Assembly (NCBI GenBank): GCA_021234155.1
Contig: JAJEKV010000061.1
Location: 7,859,013-7,923,012, forward strand
Direction: 5' to 3'
DNA: 64,000 bases
Source: Isoetes taiwanensis
Lineage: Eukaryota; Streptophyta; Lycopodiopsida; Isoetales; Isoetaceae
Numbering within the stretch: the stretch's first letter is position 1; every line of letters starts with the position of its first letter. Positions 1-12,289 of the stretch are shown here, in pieces. The translations under genes and the position numbers were made by a program. Below the pieces are notes generated by a model. The model saw only the letters and a program-made list of their open reading frames with translations. It made no database searches and had not been told where the DNA came from.

Positions 1-1079
1 TCATTTGAACAGTGATCCTGACATCACACCATCTGAGAGCCACTATGTTTGTCCACGCATGGCACATACATGTGGCAGAGGAACTCATCTGGATGGTGCC
101 ATTCACACTAAATGCTGCTAAATGGACTTTGCTTGTTGATGCATGCATATTAAATCAATTATGCATATTAAAAAGCCCTGGAAGAATCACATTTATACAC
201 TTCAAGGATATTACATCTAATGAAACTGCAATGGAATTAGGCACGAGCACTACATCTTATACTATCATGTTAATGGGAGAGCGGATGTTTTTCACTTGAT
301 ATACAGATATCAACATGGGCCTTCAAAAGAATGTCTGGTGACCCGTATAGGTTCGTGGCTCAAGCAATTAAAGCTTCACATGAACTATCATCGGAAGGGA
401 AGTTATGTTGGTTCTCTACGATAAAAAACCATTCTATTGTATTATAAGTTTGACTTCTTAGTTCAAAGAGTTTGTAGTGCATCTATTTTGGAGAAGGCTA
501 TTTCAGAAGATAGCCTTTGTACACCATCTTACCTGAGGGGTTTAAGTATGACTTCAATACTATGTAGACAAATGTAATTCTAAAATTGAGCATAAGAGGC
601 GACTGGAAAAATAAAAAGTCCTTAAAAGTTTCAATCTTTATTGAAGACTTCAGTCATTTTCTTCAACACACACATCTCTTGTATAATACATGTGATCTTT
701 TATACAATATATGTATCATAAAAAGCCAATTTAGAGTTGCGCTATGTTTTTGATTGAGGGACTTAGTCATTTTCTTCGTCATGCACATCTCTTGTACAAT
801 TATAATGTGACTAGTGACGGTGCCCAGCGTTGCTGGGCATAAGTTGAAAGCCTTCAAATGTTTTGACCGCAATGAGAAAAGCATACAGTAAATAACAATG
901 TTGAGCATTGTTGGGCTTTACTTAGAAACATGTAATTGATGCACAGTTGGGCCCTACACTAAACTTAATCTCGACCCTCCATTGCACCAGTTAATCTCGA
1001 CCCTCTATTGCACCACTTAATCTTGGCCTTTTAAAAAGGCCTCCACCACCTCTTCATCTCAAGTCGTTTTTCTTGAGAA
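1..1079. other. Background sequence without a supported gene
   Basis: No reading frame here has recognisable protein features; the open frames are short and AT-rich. Bases about 690-745 (a motif around tcttttatacaatatatg followed by agccaattt) recur in diverged form at about 6950-7003, so a small dispersed repeat family is present. Confidence 0.5.
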
Positions 1080-1146
1080 CTTGAAAAACGACTTGAGAAG
1101 TAGGTTACACAGAGGTAGGTTGTACACAGAATAATGTCTAAGGTGG

Positions 1147-1260
1147 CATACTGTAATAGAGCGTCCATATCTGGCATCTCTAATGGGAAGTTCTTTTCAT
1201 GTTTTCTATTGCATAATGTAATAGAGCGTCCATATCTGGCATCTCTAATGGGAAGTTCTT
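1147..1260 (+). repeat. Tandem duplication, 65-bp spacing
   Basis: The segment at 1147-1195 is repeated at 1212-1260 (49 bp with one mismatch, sharing gcgtccatatctggcatctc). It is a local duplication within the 5' part of the LINE. Confidence 0.9.
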
Positions 1261-1265
1261 GCAGG

Positions 1266-1690
1266 GTTATGTTGCTTGGCGACTTTAATGCACGCACATG
1301 AGCCGAGCAGGTTCCAAAATTTGAGCCCCTGGCAGAGAACATCTTGCAGTTGAACCCCGCAGAGGTGACTTGGTCAAGGATATCAGACGACAGCCATATT
1401 TTGCGCTATGGCATGCAGTTGTTGTTGCTGGGTAGTCTCTTTGACCTGGTTATTTGTAATGGGCTGGTACAATGGCCGTCTTCCATTTCTTTGCATTTGT
1501 AGACGGGGAGAACCAAGGGGGCTCCGGTGTGGTGGATTATCTGGCGGTTGAGGAGCAGGATGCGCACGATTACTCATTTTTCCATCGGGATAGACACTCG
1601 GGACGAGGAAGTAGACTCGGACCACCGGCCCCTGTTCATGCATCTCCATTGGGAGGCTCCCCGTTCATCTACTGCCTCAACACACCAGGT
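1266..1690 (+). pseudogene. LINE endonuclease (APE-like) remnant
   Basis: The frame at 1266 reads MLLGDFNARTHEPSRF, the conserved GDFNA metal-binding strand of the apurinic-type endonuclease. Further on, a shifted frame reads SDHRPLFMHLHWEAP, the terminal SDH motif with its catalytic-type His. At least two frameshifts and several stops lie between them. The target-nicking function is lost. It is the 5' coding part of the decayed LINE and is followed by the RT remnant. Confidence 0.8.
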
Positions 1691-2379
1691 GCCCCATTGC
1701 GCTGGACTACGACCGTGTGAGGACCTATGCCGGGCTTGAGCATGATCGGCGGGGATGTTGCAACTCCCCACACTTCAAGAGCAACTGCTCGGTGACTCAC
1801 ACCGCCCGGCGGCTGCGGAAATATGCTTTGGGAGAGGCGGCTCATGGCGAGTCTCGGGCACTACCACCTTCCCCCACCTTGAGAGAGGTTTGATGATGAG
1901 TGTCGGGAGCTCAAACGCACACTCAGGCAAGTCAGCTGATCCCATCTCCGCCCACAGGCCGTCGATCAATACCGCTCCTTTCTCAAGAACAAGAAAGCGG
2001 ATACCTCACGAGCATCAACAGCGGATGTTTGGTCTCTGGTGGCACCCGGGACGATACGGAGATGGGTCTTGAGCAAGCTGCGCACGACCCACAGGGGAAC
2101 ATCACCTCGGAGCAATGGGTACGGTACTTGCAGCGGTATGCGACCGGCTCGGGGGCGGGCACAAGTCCCTCCACCAGATAGGCATGGCTCGGTTATCCAC
2201 GGAGGGGATGTCATCATGGGCCCTACTGGCGTCTAGCTAATGGGAAGGCGGCCAGATTTAGATGGCATGCGGGTAGAACTTCCACGAAATGGATTGGGCC
2301 TCCACTGGTGCTGTTCTTCTCGGCGTTGTTCAATAAAGCATTGAGAAGGCTTCTCACGCTTAATGGACCACTAGTAGAG

Positions 2380-3270
2380 TAGTGCCCATATACAAAGCGA
2401 GGGGACCCTCAATGCCCGACCAACTACCGCATACTATTATGGTCACTCTCTCTTCTTCTTCTTCTTCTTCTTCTTTGCAAACTTGTTGGTGGCATCCTTG
2501 AGCAAAACGTGGTGACAATATGGGCGGAGGAAAGCGGAGGTCGCGAGCTCTTACAGGCGGGGTTTTCGGCCCGGACATTCCACCATTGATCATATCTTCA
2601 CTCACGCATTGATTGAGGATAGCAGGAATCGCCGGCAGAACCTGTACTGTTGTTTCGTGGATTTTGCAAAAGCATTCGACCGCGATTACCCGCAACAAGC
2701 TATGGGACGGTTTAGCGCGGTACCGGGGACCCCGGACTTGCGAGAATGCGATATATAGGTTGTGCGAGGCATGCTCGGGCCGTATCACATTTGACACCTG
2801 ACCCGGTGACTAGTAGCATTGGGTCGCGTCGGGGTTGCCCTCTCCCCACACTCTTTGGCCTATACATTGATCGGTTGGAAGATTGTCTCTCGAGCATGGA
2901 GGTGCTGGCGCACATCTCATGCATCACACAATCCGGCAACTCATATATCTTGGCGATGTCAACCTCATGGCCTATACTCGAGGAGGACATGCAAGCGCCA
3001 CTGGATGCTCTTGACACTTTTGCGGTTCAGCGGCATGCGAAGTTAACTTTGGCCAAAACTAGGGGTCTTTGCTAGTTGCATCATCCGTCGGCCAAGGCTT
3101 CCCACATTCACTTACCAGGGGCAAGAGGTAGAGGTGGCTCCGACCTACAAGTACTTGGGGGATTGAGTTCTCAACTACCACCCATTGGGATGCGGCTATC
3201 AGGTTTGCGGGTCACGGCGGGTTGGAAAGCACTATATGCTATGCGGAGAACAATGACCACAAGGCAAAGT
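2380..3270 (+). pseudogene. LINE reverse transcriptase remnant
   Basis: Successive frames contain canonical non-LTR RT blocks: GFRPGHSTIDHIFTHALIED, LYCCFVDFAKAFDRD, GCPLPTLFGLYIDRLED, LDALDTFAVQRHAKLTLAKT and the thumb-like YKYLG...GWKALYAMRRTM. A (CTT)n expansion at 2451-2475 interrupts the early fingers region, and the catalytic YADD block cannot be read intact near 2950. Multiple indels show there is no function left. Confidence 0.85.
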
Positions 3271-4326
3271 TGTATGCACAGGGTCACCGGTCACATTTGT
3301 TTGGGGCCTTGGTTGAGCGGTCCTTTTGTATGGGGCGAAGTGTGGGGTCGGTGATATCCCTCAACACTGGAATGACCTCGAAAGGTGCGAAGGCCTTCTT
3401 GGCACGGGCCACGGGGGTGAAGTCCATAGTTAAAATTACCGGATCCTACTCCAGGGAGGCGGGCTTTCTACCCCTTCAACCATTTGCATTGGAGCGCCAT
3501 ATCGTTTACTTCAAAAGTGGTCACTATGGCTGATACACGCTTGCCCCACCTTGCTTTGGCCCGCGGCGATGGGTCTTCAATGCCGAAATCTGGCTGGAAA
3601 GACAAGCAAGCTCGATGGTTCTCACAGCGGGGTGTGCAAACAGATCGCCCGTGTCGGGACAAAGAAAGATCGTGGGAGGCACTTAAACTATACCTTGATG
3701 CTAGTTTCCCGCAATCTCGGGATGCAGAGGCTCACGCGCCGCGTTAAGCTGGCACACTATCAGCAGCAAGTCAATCCTAGGCTCACAAGAGGCCCACACC
3801 GATACTTGTACACCCGGCTACCCATGAAGAAGCCTTGAGACTTATAGCTTCCATTCAGACGGGGCACATCGCCTCGCATTGAAACATGGCGTTGGGCTCG
3901 GGGAAGCCGCGAGCAAAGGCTTTGCGGTGTTGTCACCGGGCGATTGAGGATGAATGTCATGCCCTCGGATCGCCCGGCATTTGCCCATATCGAGGCGATA
4001 TGTTCGATTACTAGTGCAGCGGCCCGTTGCATCGGTTATTGACTACGGCGTCCGGTGGGTTTGTTGAGTCATTACCTCCGGAGGTTATGGATGCCGCGGA
4101 CTCATTTGTGTCCCTACGGGATGGTATTGAACTATCCTATGCAATTTATGCGGTGTGCCCGGCATGCTTATTGCTTGCTAAGGTTTTTCCCTCGAAAACC
4201 CTTCGGTGTGGGGTTTTTAATCCCGGTCGAGAATATGCTTCCGCGCTCTCTTTGTTTGGGTCCCATAGGCCAATTGGTCTCCGTGGACGCTAAAAACCTA
4301 TTCTATTCTTCTATTCTATTTGAATT

Positions 4327-4477
4327 GTGATGAAAGGCCTCATATCATATCGACATTTCTTGTTTTCAACTTGAAGTTCAAAATGTGATGAAAGGCCTCA
4401 TCTCATGTCTACATTGCTTGTTTTCAACTTGAAGTTCAGAGTGTGATGAAAGGCCTCATATCATGTCTAGAATGTCT
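4327..4477 (+). repeat. Three-copy tandem repeat, 57-59 bp unit
   Basis: Units starting gtgatgaaaggcctcat begin at 4327, 4386 and 4443. The third is cut short. The array lies immediately downstream of the LINE tail. Confidence 0.9.
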
Positions 4478-4500
4478 AACATACAACAACATTGTTTAAT

Positions 4501-4625
4501 TCCCATGCATTGAATATTTCCTTGGGGCATTGCAAATTATAAACAACATTCAAAAATTAGAATCCATGCATTGAATATTTCCTGGGGCATTGCAAATTAT
4601 AAGCAGCAGTCGAAAATTAGAATCC
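4501..4625 (+). repeat. Two-copy tandem duplication, about 60 bp
   Basis: The segment ccatgcattgaatatttcc...gcaaattataa...aaaattagaat occurs twice in a row, with a few substitutions and one indel. Confidence 0.9.
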
Positions 4626-5362
4626 ATTGTTATTCAGTGAGTGAGGATTAAGCAAGAGTTTGCAACCTCCATCTCTTATAGTACGTCTATGGAGAAATAG
4701 CTTCATAATTAACGTGGCTTATTACTTCATTTATCCCCTATAGAAACTTGATGCATCCCCATTATTTGAACATCAAATGGCACTACTTGTTAGTATGAGA
4801 ACATTCTAGATTGTTGTTCACTCTTATCTTAACATTTGAACACACAACGAATAAGGCACTTGAGGAGAAAGAGGTATAAGAAAAATAAAAAAGGTAATCA
4901 TCGTGCTATAAATCTCAAAATAAAAGGATTAAACTTCAACGTTGGCATAGAGGAACCAAAGCAGTACCACCTCAGAATTGATATAGGCCTAGCTTATCTG
5001 CTACCAATTTATATCTTGGCATTTGTTAGCCATTTGAGTACTCAAAGGCAGTAGAACAGCAAGTACTGGAAGAATATCAAATGTCTTGCAAGACCATACT
5101 CAATTGCAAAGACAATATAGCATCAGCAAGCTTCTAGACCATGAGGGTTCATTCGTCCGATCCTTAGAATGAGAATAGGAAACTGGAACAATGGGATCAA
5201 TTTGAATTGCATATCTTCTATAAAATAATACAGTCAAAGCTTTAGACATTATCACAACAAAACATTCTTGAATGTGCAGAATGGCTAATAATGTTTATCT
5301 TTTAGAAACAAAGGATAAAGATATTCAATCTCAGTCAATATTTTCTTTCTAAATTACACAAT

Positions 5363-5420
5363 ACATTGAGATTGACATCTCGTGTGCATTTACATTGAGA
5401 TTGACATCTCGTGTGCATTT
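5363..5420 (+). repeat. Perfect 29-bp tandem duplication
   Basis: Bases 5363-5391 are repeated exactly at 5392-5420 (acattgagattgacatctcg and onward). This indicates recent replication slippage. Confidence 0.95.
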
Positions 5421-8168
5421 ATACAATTTTAGAGACTTTCTTTAAATGCCTGCATCAGAACAAATAATGCACATCTTGTAATGAATGAAGAAAGTACAAA
5501 ACGATTGGTCTAAAGACACACCATAGAATATAGAAGCTTTGCAGCTGCCAGAAAACCTTATGTCTTCCCTCTGGTGCAAGAACCAATATATACTCTCTAG
5601 CCAATCCAAGACAATAGAAAAGAAACAATAATGCAAATCAGACATAATACATGCAGCATTGGGAACATAAGTCATATCATAAAAGCGGTGAATATGGATT
5701 GTTAAAAATAGTCCTAGACAGCCTAAAAACATATCTCAATCTTTCATAGTGAGAAATCTCGTTATCCATATGCTTCACTTTTGAACATTACGTATTAGGA
5801 TGAAGGGAGGGGGCGTGATACGTGAATTATGCTTGAAGGAACCGGATCTTAAAACCCAAAAAGCTGCCAGATCCAATGGCTGTTTAGGAAAGCTTTGAAG
5901 TACAAAATTGAATACCATGATACTAACGAAAAATGTGAATACCTTGGAATCATCCAAGCCTTTTCCCCTGCCTGCTCTTTCGTCCATACCTTTGGATGAT
6001 GCAAACTTTGAAAGAAATGGGAAACACCTTACTTCTAGGCTTGTTTACGGTGTCCAGCTAAGCGCGCCCCTTTGTAAACACCCTGCATGGTAGGTGCAGT
6101 GATAATCATAGAAAAGGTCAAGTGCATTGATCAAGTCTACCTATGCAAAACCCAGCCTTCAGACCTGCTCCACGCTTCATCCTTATATACCCCTTTTCTC
6201 CCCATCTGCCCCCCCATGAATTCCACACAATCTAATATCCCACTCCTCCCTTTGTCCCATCAGGGCAAAGGATAAGCAAGCATAAATGCACAAAACGGCC
6301 CCATATATTTGTTTGCGTTTAGAAAATAATTTGCAACTCGAATAAAGCTTTCTTGCTTCATGTGCTTTAGCTTAAAGTCTTGAGGTTTTCAATTTGTATC
6401 CAAGGCCAACATTGTTCCCAATCCAAGAAAATCGCCATATCTTAAAAGTCTTCTTGAATTGAGGTCAAGGGCTACTACCCTCACGCCAATCATAGCAAGG
6501 AATATACTACCTCTTGCCGGCCTTTGCATATTCAAACTCAAAATTCATAACTACGCTTTTCCTGGGTATCCTACTCATAGCTTAAAGTAACCATGCAAGA
6601 GTTGAAGCATCCGGAACGACATAGGCGCTGGCGACTTCTGAGAAACCAAAAAGATTCTTTAGTTGCTATCATCTGCAGAGGCATAAGAAGCAGAGACCAA
6701 ATTATGATTGTTGCTATGTTTTTCCTTCATAAACGGTTTCCTACCGTAACTCAAATTGAGTCAAAGTTCCTTTTAAAGTGCGCCTTGTCTATCTGAGATG
6801 GTAAGCCTTTGCTTTCTAAAAAGGCCGTCCAACGCCATAGCCCTAAACGCCGCCACATTAAATCTCAAATCATAGAATGGAGTGTTCAAATCTAAGCCGC
6901 CCAATTTAGGGCGCGATGCACTACTTACTTACACCAAAACATTATAATATAAGATCTTTTGTACAATACATATATCACATGAAGCCAATCTAGAGTTGCT
7001 CCATGTGATTATAGATTACATATGGCCAATCTTGAACTTGTGACCTCCGAGTAATGGATTTTCTAGAGTTGTTGAATGTGCTTATAGATCACATATGGCC
7101 AATATTGAATCTGTGGCTTTGGGTGTGGAAGGTTTAAAGTCCTACCACTGGACCATGCCCCAAAAGGATGGGTCATTTAAGTTGACTAGTAGACATAAAA
7201 TTTCCTACTCCTCCTCCATGGATCTCCATATGCTTTAGCACAAATAAGAATGAGCCATCATTTATACATGGAAACTGACAGATGAAACAATTGCAAATTT
7301 TACAGTGGCATTCAGAGATATAATACTCGATTTTGAATTGGGAGCTTGGCGAGCTTCACGAATGGTACCACCCAACAAACTACAAAATACATTGATGTTA
7401 TTCAAGAGCATAGAAGGGAGTGGATGCGTTGCAGCTCAATTCTATAGATCAACACTGTATGCTTGTCCAATAGACCTTTTGGACTTCATGGACGTTAAAA
7501 TACCATTCATTCATTTATTGATTTCATTGACGAATCTCAAGAGACCTGACCAACACTATAGCTGAAAACAACGATTCGTAGATAAAATACTAGCTTCTTC
7601 ATGAGTAATGAGTACAATTTACTTGCTCACACAAATAACCTGCATATGGGTACTTTCAGCTCTCATTATTGTACCATGTACTCTTTCTTTTTGCAACAAT
7701 AATACCTAAAAAATTATAGGCAACTTGCAGATGACCTCTTTTGCAGAACAGAAGTAATGCAAGCATTTGGTCTCTTGGGGTTATACAAGGCAGATGCTCA
7801 GAGAGCAATTAGGAGCACTGGGATGGGTATAAAATTAACCTTATCAACGAGCAGAGGAGAGAGCTATGGTTGTAAGTTCTTACAAGTTGAAGGAACAAAT
7901 CCAATATTATAATGTGGGTGGATAATATTTCTACATTGGCATGTGATGTTGGGTAAGTTTTGTGTGCCAATTATATTGGAGAGTAAAAAAAGAACTATGA
8001 TGTACAACCTCGACTTTATGAAGGGATACCTAGACACTATTGGAACAGATACAAGTGGCTCTGACGTGGGTAAATCTGAAGCCGTACACCTTGTAATAAA
8101 AACACATAGTCCAGAAAATTTACCATTATTTAAGAATTTACGATTTTAGTGGAGTCCGGCCTTTAGCC

Positions 8169-8188
8169 TAGTAGAAGACATCGTGTCT
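8169..8188 (+). promoter_or_regulatory. Short hairpin upstream of the SnRK1 beta gene
   Basis: AGAAGACA-TCG-TGTCTTCT is a perfect 8-bp inverted repeat about 270 bp upstream of the start codon, probably in the promoter or 5' UTR. No function can be assigned. Confidence 0.4.
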
Positions 8189-8457
8189 TCTGCTGCCCAT
8201 ACAACACAATACTCTGTTCTATGTCTTTGCCGGATTTCATTCTCAGCTGATCCCCTTTTTCTCAGCTCCAAGATCATACACTATGGCCCCTGATTTCTTC
8301 CTCTAGATTCGAAGCTAAGAAGGATTTCGCCGGAACCCAGCTTCCGCAGCTTCCACAGCTTCGCTTTCTCTCTGGGTTATAATTTTGCATGGGTATGGAA
8401 GTAGACGATTAGGGTTTGTGAGCTCTCTGTTAGTTGAAACTCGGCTTCAGCTGAACT

Positions 8458-10558
8458 ATGGGGAATGTAAATGGAAGGGTCAATGATGATGATGATGTGA
8501 GGGGAGATGATGGCAGGATTATTCCGGAGGGCTCTAGTTTGAGGAGCCATCACCCAGTTCCTGGACATGTGCAGACCCATCATATTGATCCGATGAGGGG
8601 AGGAACTGGGATGGTGGGTGATGGCCAGGAGTCTGGCGATGGAAGGCTTGGCCATGCAGGCTCTTCTGAATCTATTGAGCACTTGTCCGACAGCCCTGGA
8701 AGCACGGCACGCTCTCCACTTATGTTTACTCCTCAGGTTCGTTGACTTCTTTTCCTAATTGATGCATACCTATTAGAAATGATATGGCTTGAATTTGTTG
8801 CATCATATTAATCCCGTGCCCCATATTAACTTCAGCACTAATTAATATCATGATGCACTTCTAACATATGGTCTGTCAATAGGCAGTAAGCTAAAGCTAC
8901 CTGGACCAACTTTTTAACTAACATATGATCTGTCAATGAGCAGTAAGATTTAGCAGCTTTTTTGCAAACTTTTCGATATGTTAGCTGGTTAACTGCCTAA
9001 CATCTCAATACCTGGGAGAGCTTTATCTCCTTCAGGACTAGCTAGTAATAATCATCCATGCAATATGGTATTTGCAAGCACCAAACTAGAAAGTACTGTT
9101 ATTTGACAACCGTTTGGTAAAATAAACTGAAGGTTTTGTGTTTACTAATACCCATTAGCATCTTTCTTTGATAGAGTAATGGCACTGGTTTAAAAATTAC
9201 TGAAAATGTTAATTTTTAGAAGACACTATTATTTACCATATTTTGAACATTTTGGACAGATACCAACCAATCCAATTCATAAGGCTGATGAATTTGCAAT
9301 GGGACCCTTTAACTCAGGGATGTACGATACACATCCCTATGATGATAATGGCTCAGAGAAAGGGATTCCAACGATGATAGTTTGGAGCCATGGTGGCAAT
9401 AGCGTTTTTGTAGAAGGCTCTTGGGATAATTGGAGCACAAGGTTCTAGCACACTGGTTTCTCTAACCTTAACTGCTCTTTCCTTTATTTATTTCTGCGTA
9501 TATTTTATGGACTTGATAAATGCATTAAATGCATGTAAGTTACGCATTTCTTTATGCCAGAGGTGTTTCTTTCTTGTTTCTTATGGTCTCTGCATGATAG
9601 AGTAATACCCCGGGATGTTATAATCGACGTGGTTAAATACTAAGGCTATGAATTTGATGAAGTTATATGATGGAGTATGTTAATGATTGACTTGTTAAGA
9701 ATTAGACACATACGCTTTATAGGCAATCAATAATAGAATGAAATTGGTTATGATGTTTAATTTATTTGGTATTTAAATGGAATGCAGGCAGCCACTTCAA
9801 AAATCTGGGAAGGACTTCACTATTTTGAAAATACTTCCATCTGGTGTTTATCAATATAAATACCTTGTTGATGGAGAATGGAGATACGCACCAGATTTAC
9901 CTTCCAGCAAGGATGAAACAGGGAATATAAATAATGTCCTGGATGTCCAAGTAAGTTTGCACTTATAAACACACATGCATGTTCATGTTGGTTTGGAACG
10001 ACGGTGTTTTAAATGATGCTTCAAAATGCGATTGGAGGGTCTGTAAATAAGATATAAAAGAAAGTTTTGATGATGTTTCACGTGAATTGTCAAAAAAGAA
10101 AATTATTTTCATCAGAGATGGGCAGCATCATATGTTAATGTTTATGAACATTAATTTTGCAGCTATTAGTTGAACATTTTTTTCCTAGTTAAGTGTTCTG
10201 CAAAATATTACCTGAATGTGCTATTAATGTGCAGGATTATGTCCCAGAAAACCTGGATAATGTTGTTGGGTTTGAGCCTCCATTATCCCCCGAATCAAGT
10301 TACGATGATGCTTTCCCTGGGCCGGAAGATTTTGCAAAGGAGCCTCCTGTCTTACCCCCACATCTGCATCTTACACTACTTAATGTTCCCTCTGTTGTAG
10401 AAACTCCTGGTGCTTTGCCTCGCCCCCAACATGTGATCTTGAATCATCTGTATGTTGAGAAGGGGAAAAGCGCAAAGCCAGTTCTTGCTCTTGGTTCGAC
10501 ACATCGATTCAGGTCAAAGTATGTGACAGTTGTATTATACAAGCCAATTCACAAATAA
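8458..10558 (+). CDS. KINB: SnRK1 (SNF1-related kinase) regulatory beta subunit
   Basis: This is a scaffold subunit of the plant SnRK1 energy-sensing kinase, bridging the alpha kinase and gamma subunit. The four exons are 8458-8736, 9260-9441, 9788-9950 and 10235-10558, giving 315 aa with every junction GT-AG and in frame. The protein begins MGNVNGR, a classic N-myristoylation start, which supports this ATG and suggests membrane tethering. Residues 1-93 are a low-complexity Asp/Gly/His/Ser-rich leader ending SPLMFTPQ. Residues about 128-208 form the AMPK carbohydrate-binding module (CBM48): [18 protein letters not shown] (W135, W148, W151), [16 protein letters not shown] and [10 protein letters not shown]. 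Residues about 209-315 are the ASC domain, with [11 protein letters not shown] and YVTVVLYKP. Length and order match angiosperm KINbeta1/2. No frameshift or stop is seen, so it is probably functional. I cannot say which paralogue it is. Confidence 0.93.
8855..8952 (+). repeat. Diverged duplication inside intron 1
   Basis: The motif ctaacatatg-tctgtcaat-gcagtaag occurs twice within the first intron of the SnRK1 beta gene, about 60 bp apart. Confidence 0.6.
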
Positions 10559-11740
10559 AATGGTGCCTGGTACTGCTCGTTTAGCATGCCTTCCAGTTTT
10601 TACATGACTGCAAAATTATACGGCTTTATCCTCGAGTTCAGCTGTGCTTGTGAGTTTATGATGTCTAGACTGAAGTGCAAGATTTTAATCACCAAAGAAG
10701 GCTGAAGCTATTTATTTACTGGTCTATATATTCCCTTATCTTGTGCTTGTATATACACATGCTCTGAAATGAAAAATGTGCTGCTTTGTCTATGTCAAAG
10801 CTCAAGGTCATCAGTTCATGTTAAATGCACATGTTTGTGGTCACTATGATCCTACAGAAACCAGCCAAACTGGTAGTAGGCTTTTCTAGATGATTGCAGA
10901 AATAGCTGAGGAATATCTGGGCATTGCAAGAAATACTGAGCAGTGACACGGAAACTTTTAGATCAGAAAAATTTCTGAAATGGATAATATTATGGCCAAA
11001 GTTGGACATGCTTTGGGACAACAGATAAAGCACAAGGAAATCATGTGAGGATCATCCGGAGAAGGATAGCGTTTAGGATTATGATCAACACATGCATTAG
11101 AAACAAAAGGATAATGCCATAGGGCCAGGCTCTAAACAGCATATCTTTAGCAGGCTTGGCTAACTCCCCTTCAACAATTCTTGGAATTCTAGCATGTCCA
11201 CTTTGCCATGTAACCCCAAATGAATATTATCCATTGATTTTTTTTTTTTTTTTTTTTTTTTTTCCTTCCTCCGCATGTTCTCGGCTGAAATAAAAAGCAT
11301 AGTTTTGGCTGGGATATGGGATGAATAGGAGCTAGTGAAAAAATAAAGTTTAAGAATGTAAAGGATATTTTAGCTTACCAAGGGGAACAATATTGCTTCC
11401 TTTTCCAACTGTCTTCTAATTGAAGATTGCTGATTACTTCCACATTGCTGAGCTTGATAAATGAATTGGGCCACTTAGTGTTTTGCTGAACAATAGTGAC
11501 TATATTTTGAATAATAATGAATGCGCCTGTTTATTGCTCGATTAAGAAATACTGCTGATAGTGATTCATTGAACCATAGAACTATGTGAACTTTGAACGA
11601 ATTGTAACTAGTTTTAACTGCTAGAACTACAATCTAACATCTCAGAATCTTCACCAGCTTCAAACTAAGAAAAATAGAAGGTGGTGGTATATTTAGACTG
11701 CTACACATGTTGCCCCAGCATGCGAGCCAACATTAGGCCC
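10559..11740. other. 3' flank of the SnRK1 beta gene and intergenic DNA
   Basis: The first 200 bases are probably 3' UTR, with an aataaa at the stop codon. A 26-base T tract lies at 11238-11263, which could be the tail of a reverse-strand retroposed sequence or simple slippage. No gene is supported. Confidence 0.5.
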
Positions 11741-11754
11741 TGAAAAGGAAGGAT

Positions 11755-11935
11755 GGCCCCATCAGCCTTTTACACAAAGTTCACAGTTCATATTCAAATC
11801 ACACAAAGTTCACAAAAGCGATTTTTACACAAAGTTCACAGTTCATATTCACAGTTCATGTTCAAATCACAGTTCACAGTACACAAAGTTTTTACACAAA
11901 GTTCAAAGTTCATATTCAAATCACACAAAATTTGG
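11755..11935 (+). repeat. Imperfect tandem repeat (acacaaagttcacagttcat)
   Basis: Multiple copies of acacaaagttca and agttcatattcaaatcac are interleaved over about 180 bp. This is a local AT-rich satellite-like patch. Confidence 0.8.
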
Positions 11936-11970
11936 CCATTGAACCAATAGTTTGCCATAAAAAAAAGTTC

Positions 11971-12214
11971 ACACATTGAAAAGATTGGACCAGTTTCTGA
12001 TTGAGTTCACAAAATTGAAGATCACATCATCACAATTGAAGAAAATTGCCATGGAAATCACTAACATCTTGCATTGCAGCCAATCAAGTGTCTGAACAGA
12101 AACCTGCAATTCAAAACATATATCAAATAAACCTACATATATCAAAACACCTACATGAAAACTTACATGAAATTCAGTCCTTACTCGTAATCCCCTGCAC
12201 ATTATCACCACAAA
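11971..12214 (-). other. Possible 3' exons of the tyrosine recombinase gene
   Basis: If the donor at 12294-12286 is used, a short exon (GLRVRTEFH frame) preceded by tgtgcag and followed by gtaag, and then an exon preceded by ttttgaattgcag, keep the frame open to a TGA near 11971. The resulting hydrophobic tail shows no family similarity, so this may be chance. Confidence 0.3.
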
Positions 12215-12289
12215 CTGCGCCATCCACACGTCGAAACAAAAACAAAAATAAGAAAAAAGCAGAACATCAAGCAAACAAAAAACACATAC

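Larger units (their letters stand above)
1080..4330 (+). mobile_element. Decayed LINE (non-LTR retrotransposon)
   Basis: A plus-strand LINE remnant of about 3.2 kb. The order is endonuclease (a GDFNA motif near 1273 and SDHRPL near 1617), a linker with a WFDDECRELK-like motif near 1890, then reverse transcriptase: PIYK-like residues near 2388, GFRPGHSTIDHIF near 2561, CCFVDFAKAFD near 2652, GCPL..LFGLYIDRLE near 2834, a wrecked YxDD region near 2950, and FTYQGQEVEVAPTYKYLG near 3105. A Cys/His-rich C-terminal stretch follows near 3920-4000. These pieces fall in all three frames, separated by stops and indels, so the element is long dead. The tail at about 4295-4325 is a ttctatt repeat rather than a clean poly(A). 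The clade within LINEs cannot be fixed by eye. Confidence 0.85.
4630..8200. other. Intergenic region without a supported gene
   Basis: Open frames of 60-90 codons occur (for example 4836-5054, 5442-5732, 7305-7565 and 7943-8149), but none shows a family motif, conserved splice sites or biased composition that I can defend. At 7021-7110 a motif (gattatagattacatatggccaat) is present twice in diverged form. The stretch probably contains old transposon debris. Confidence 0.5.

Noticed and set aside
1527-2236. Multiple overlapping 60-100-codon frames on both strands
   Set aside because: They are by-products of the GC-rich LINE remnant; only the plus-strand EN and linker motifs are meaningful.
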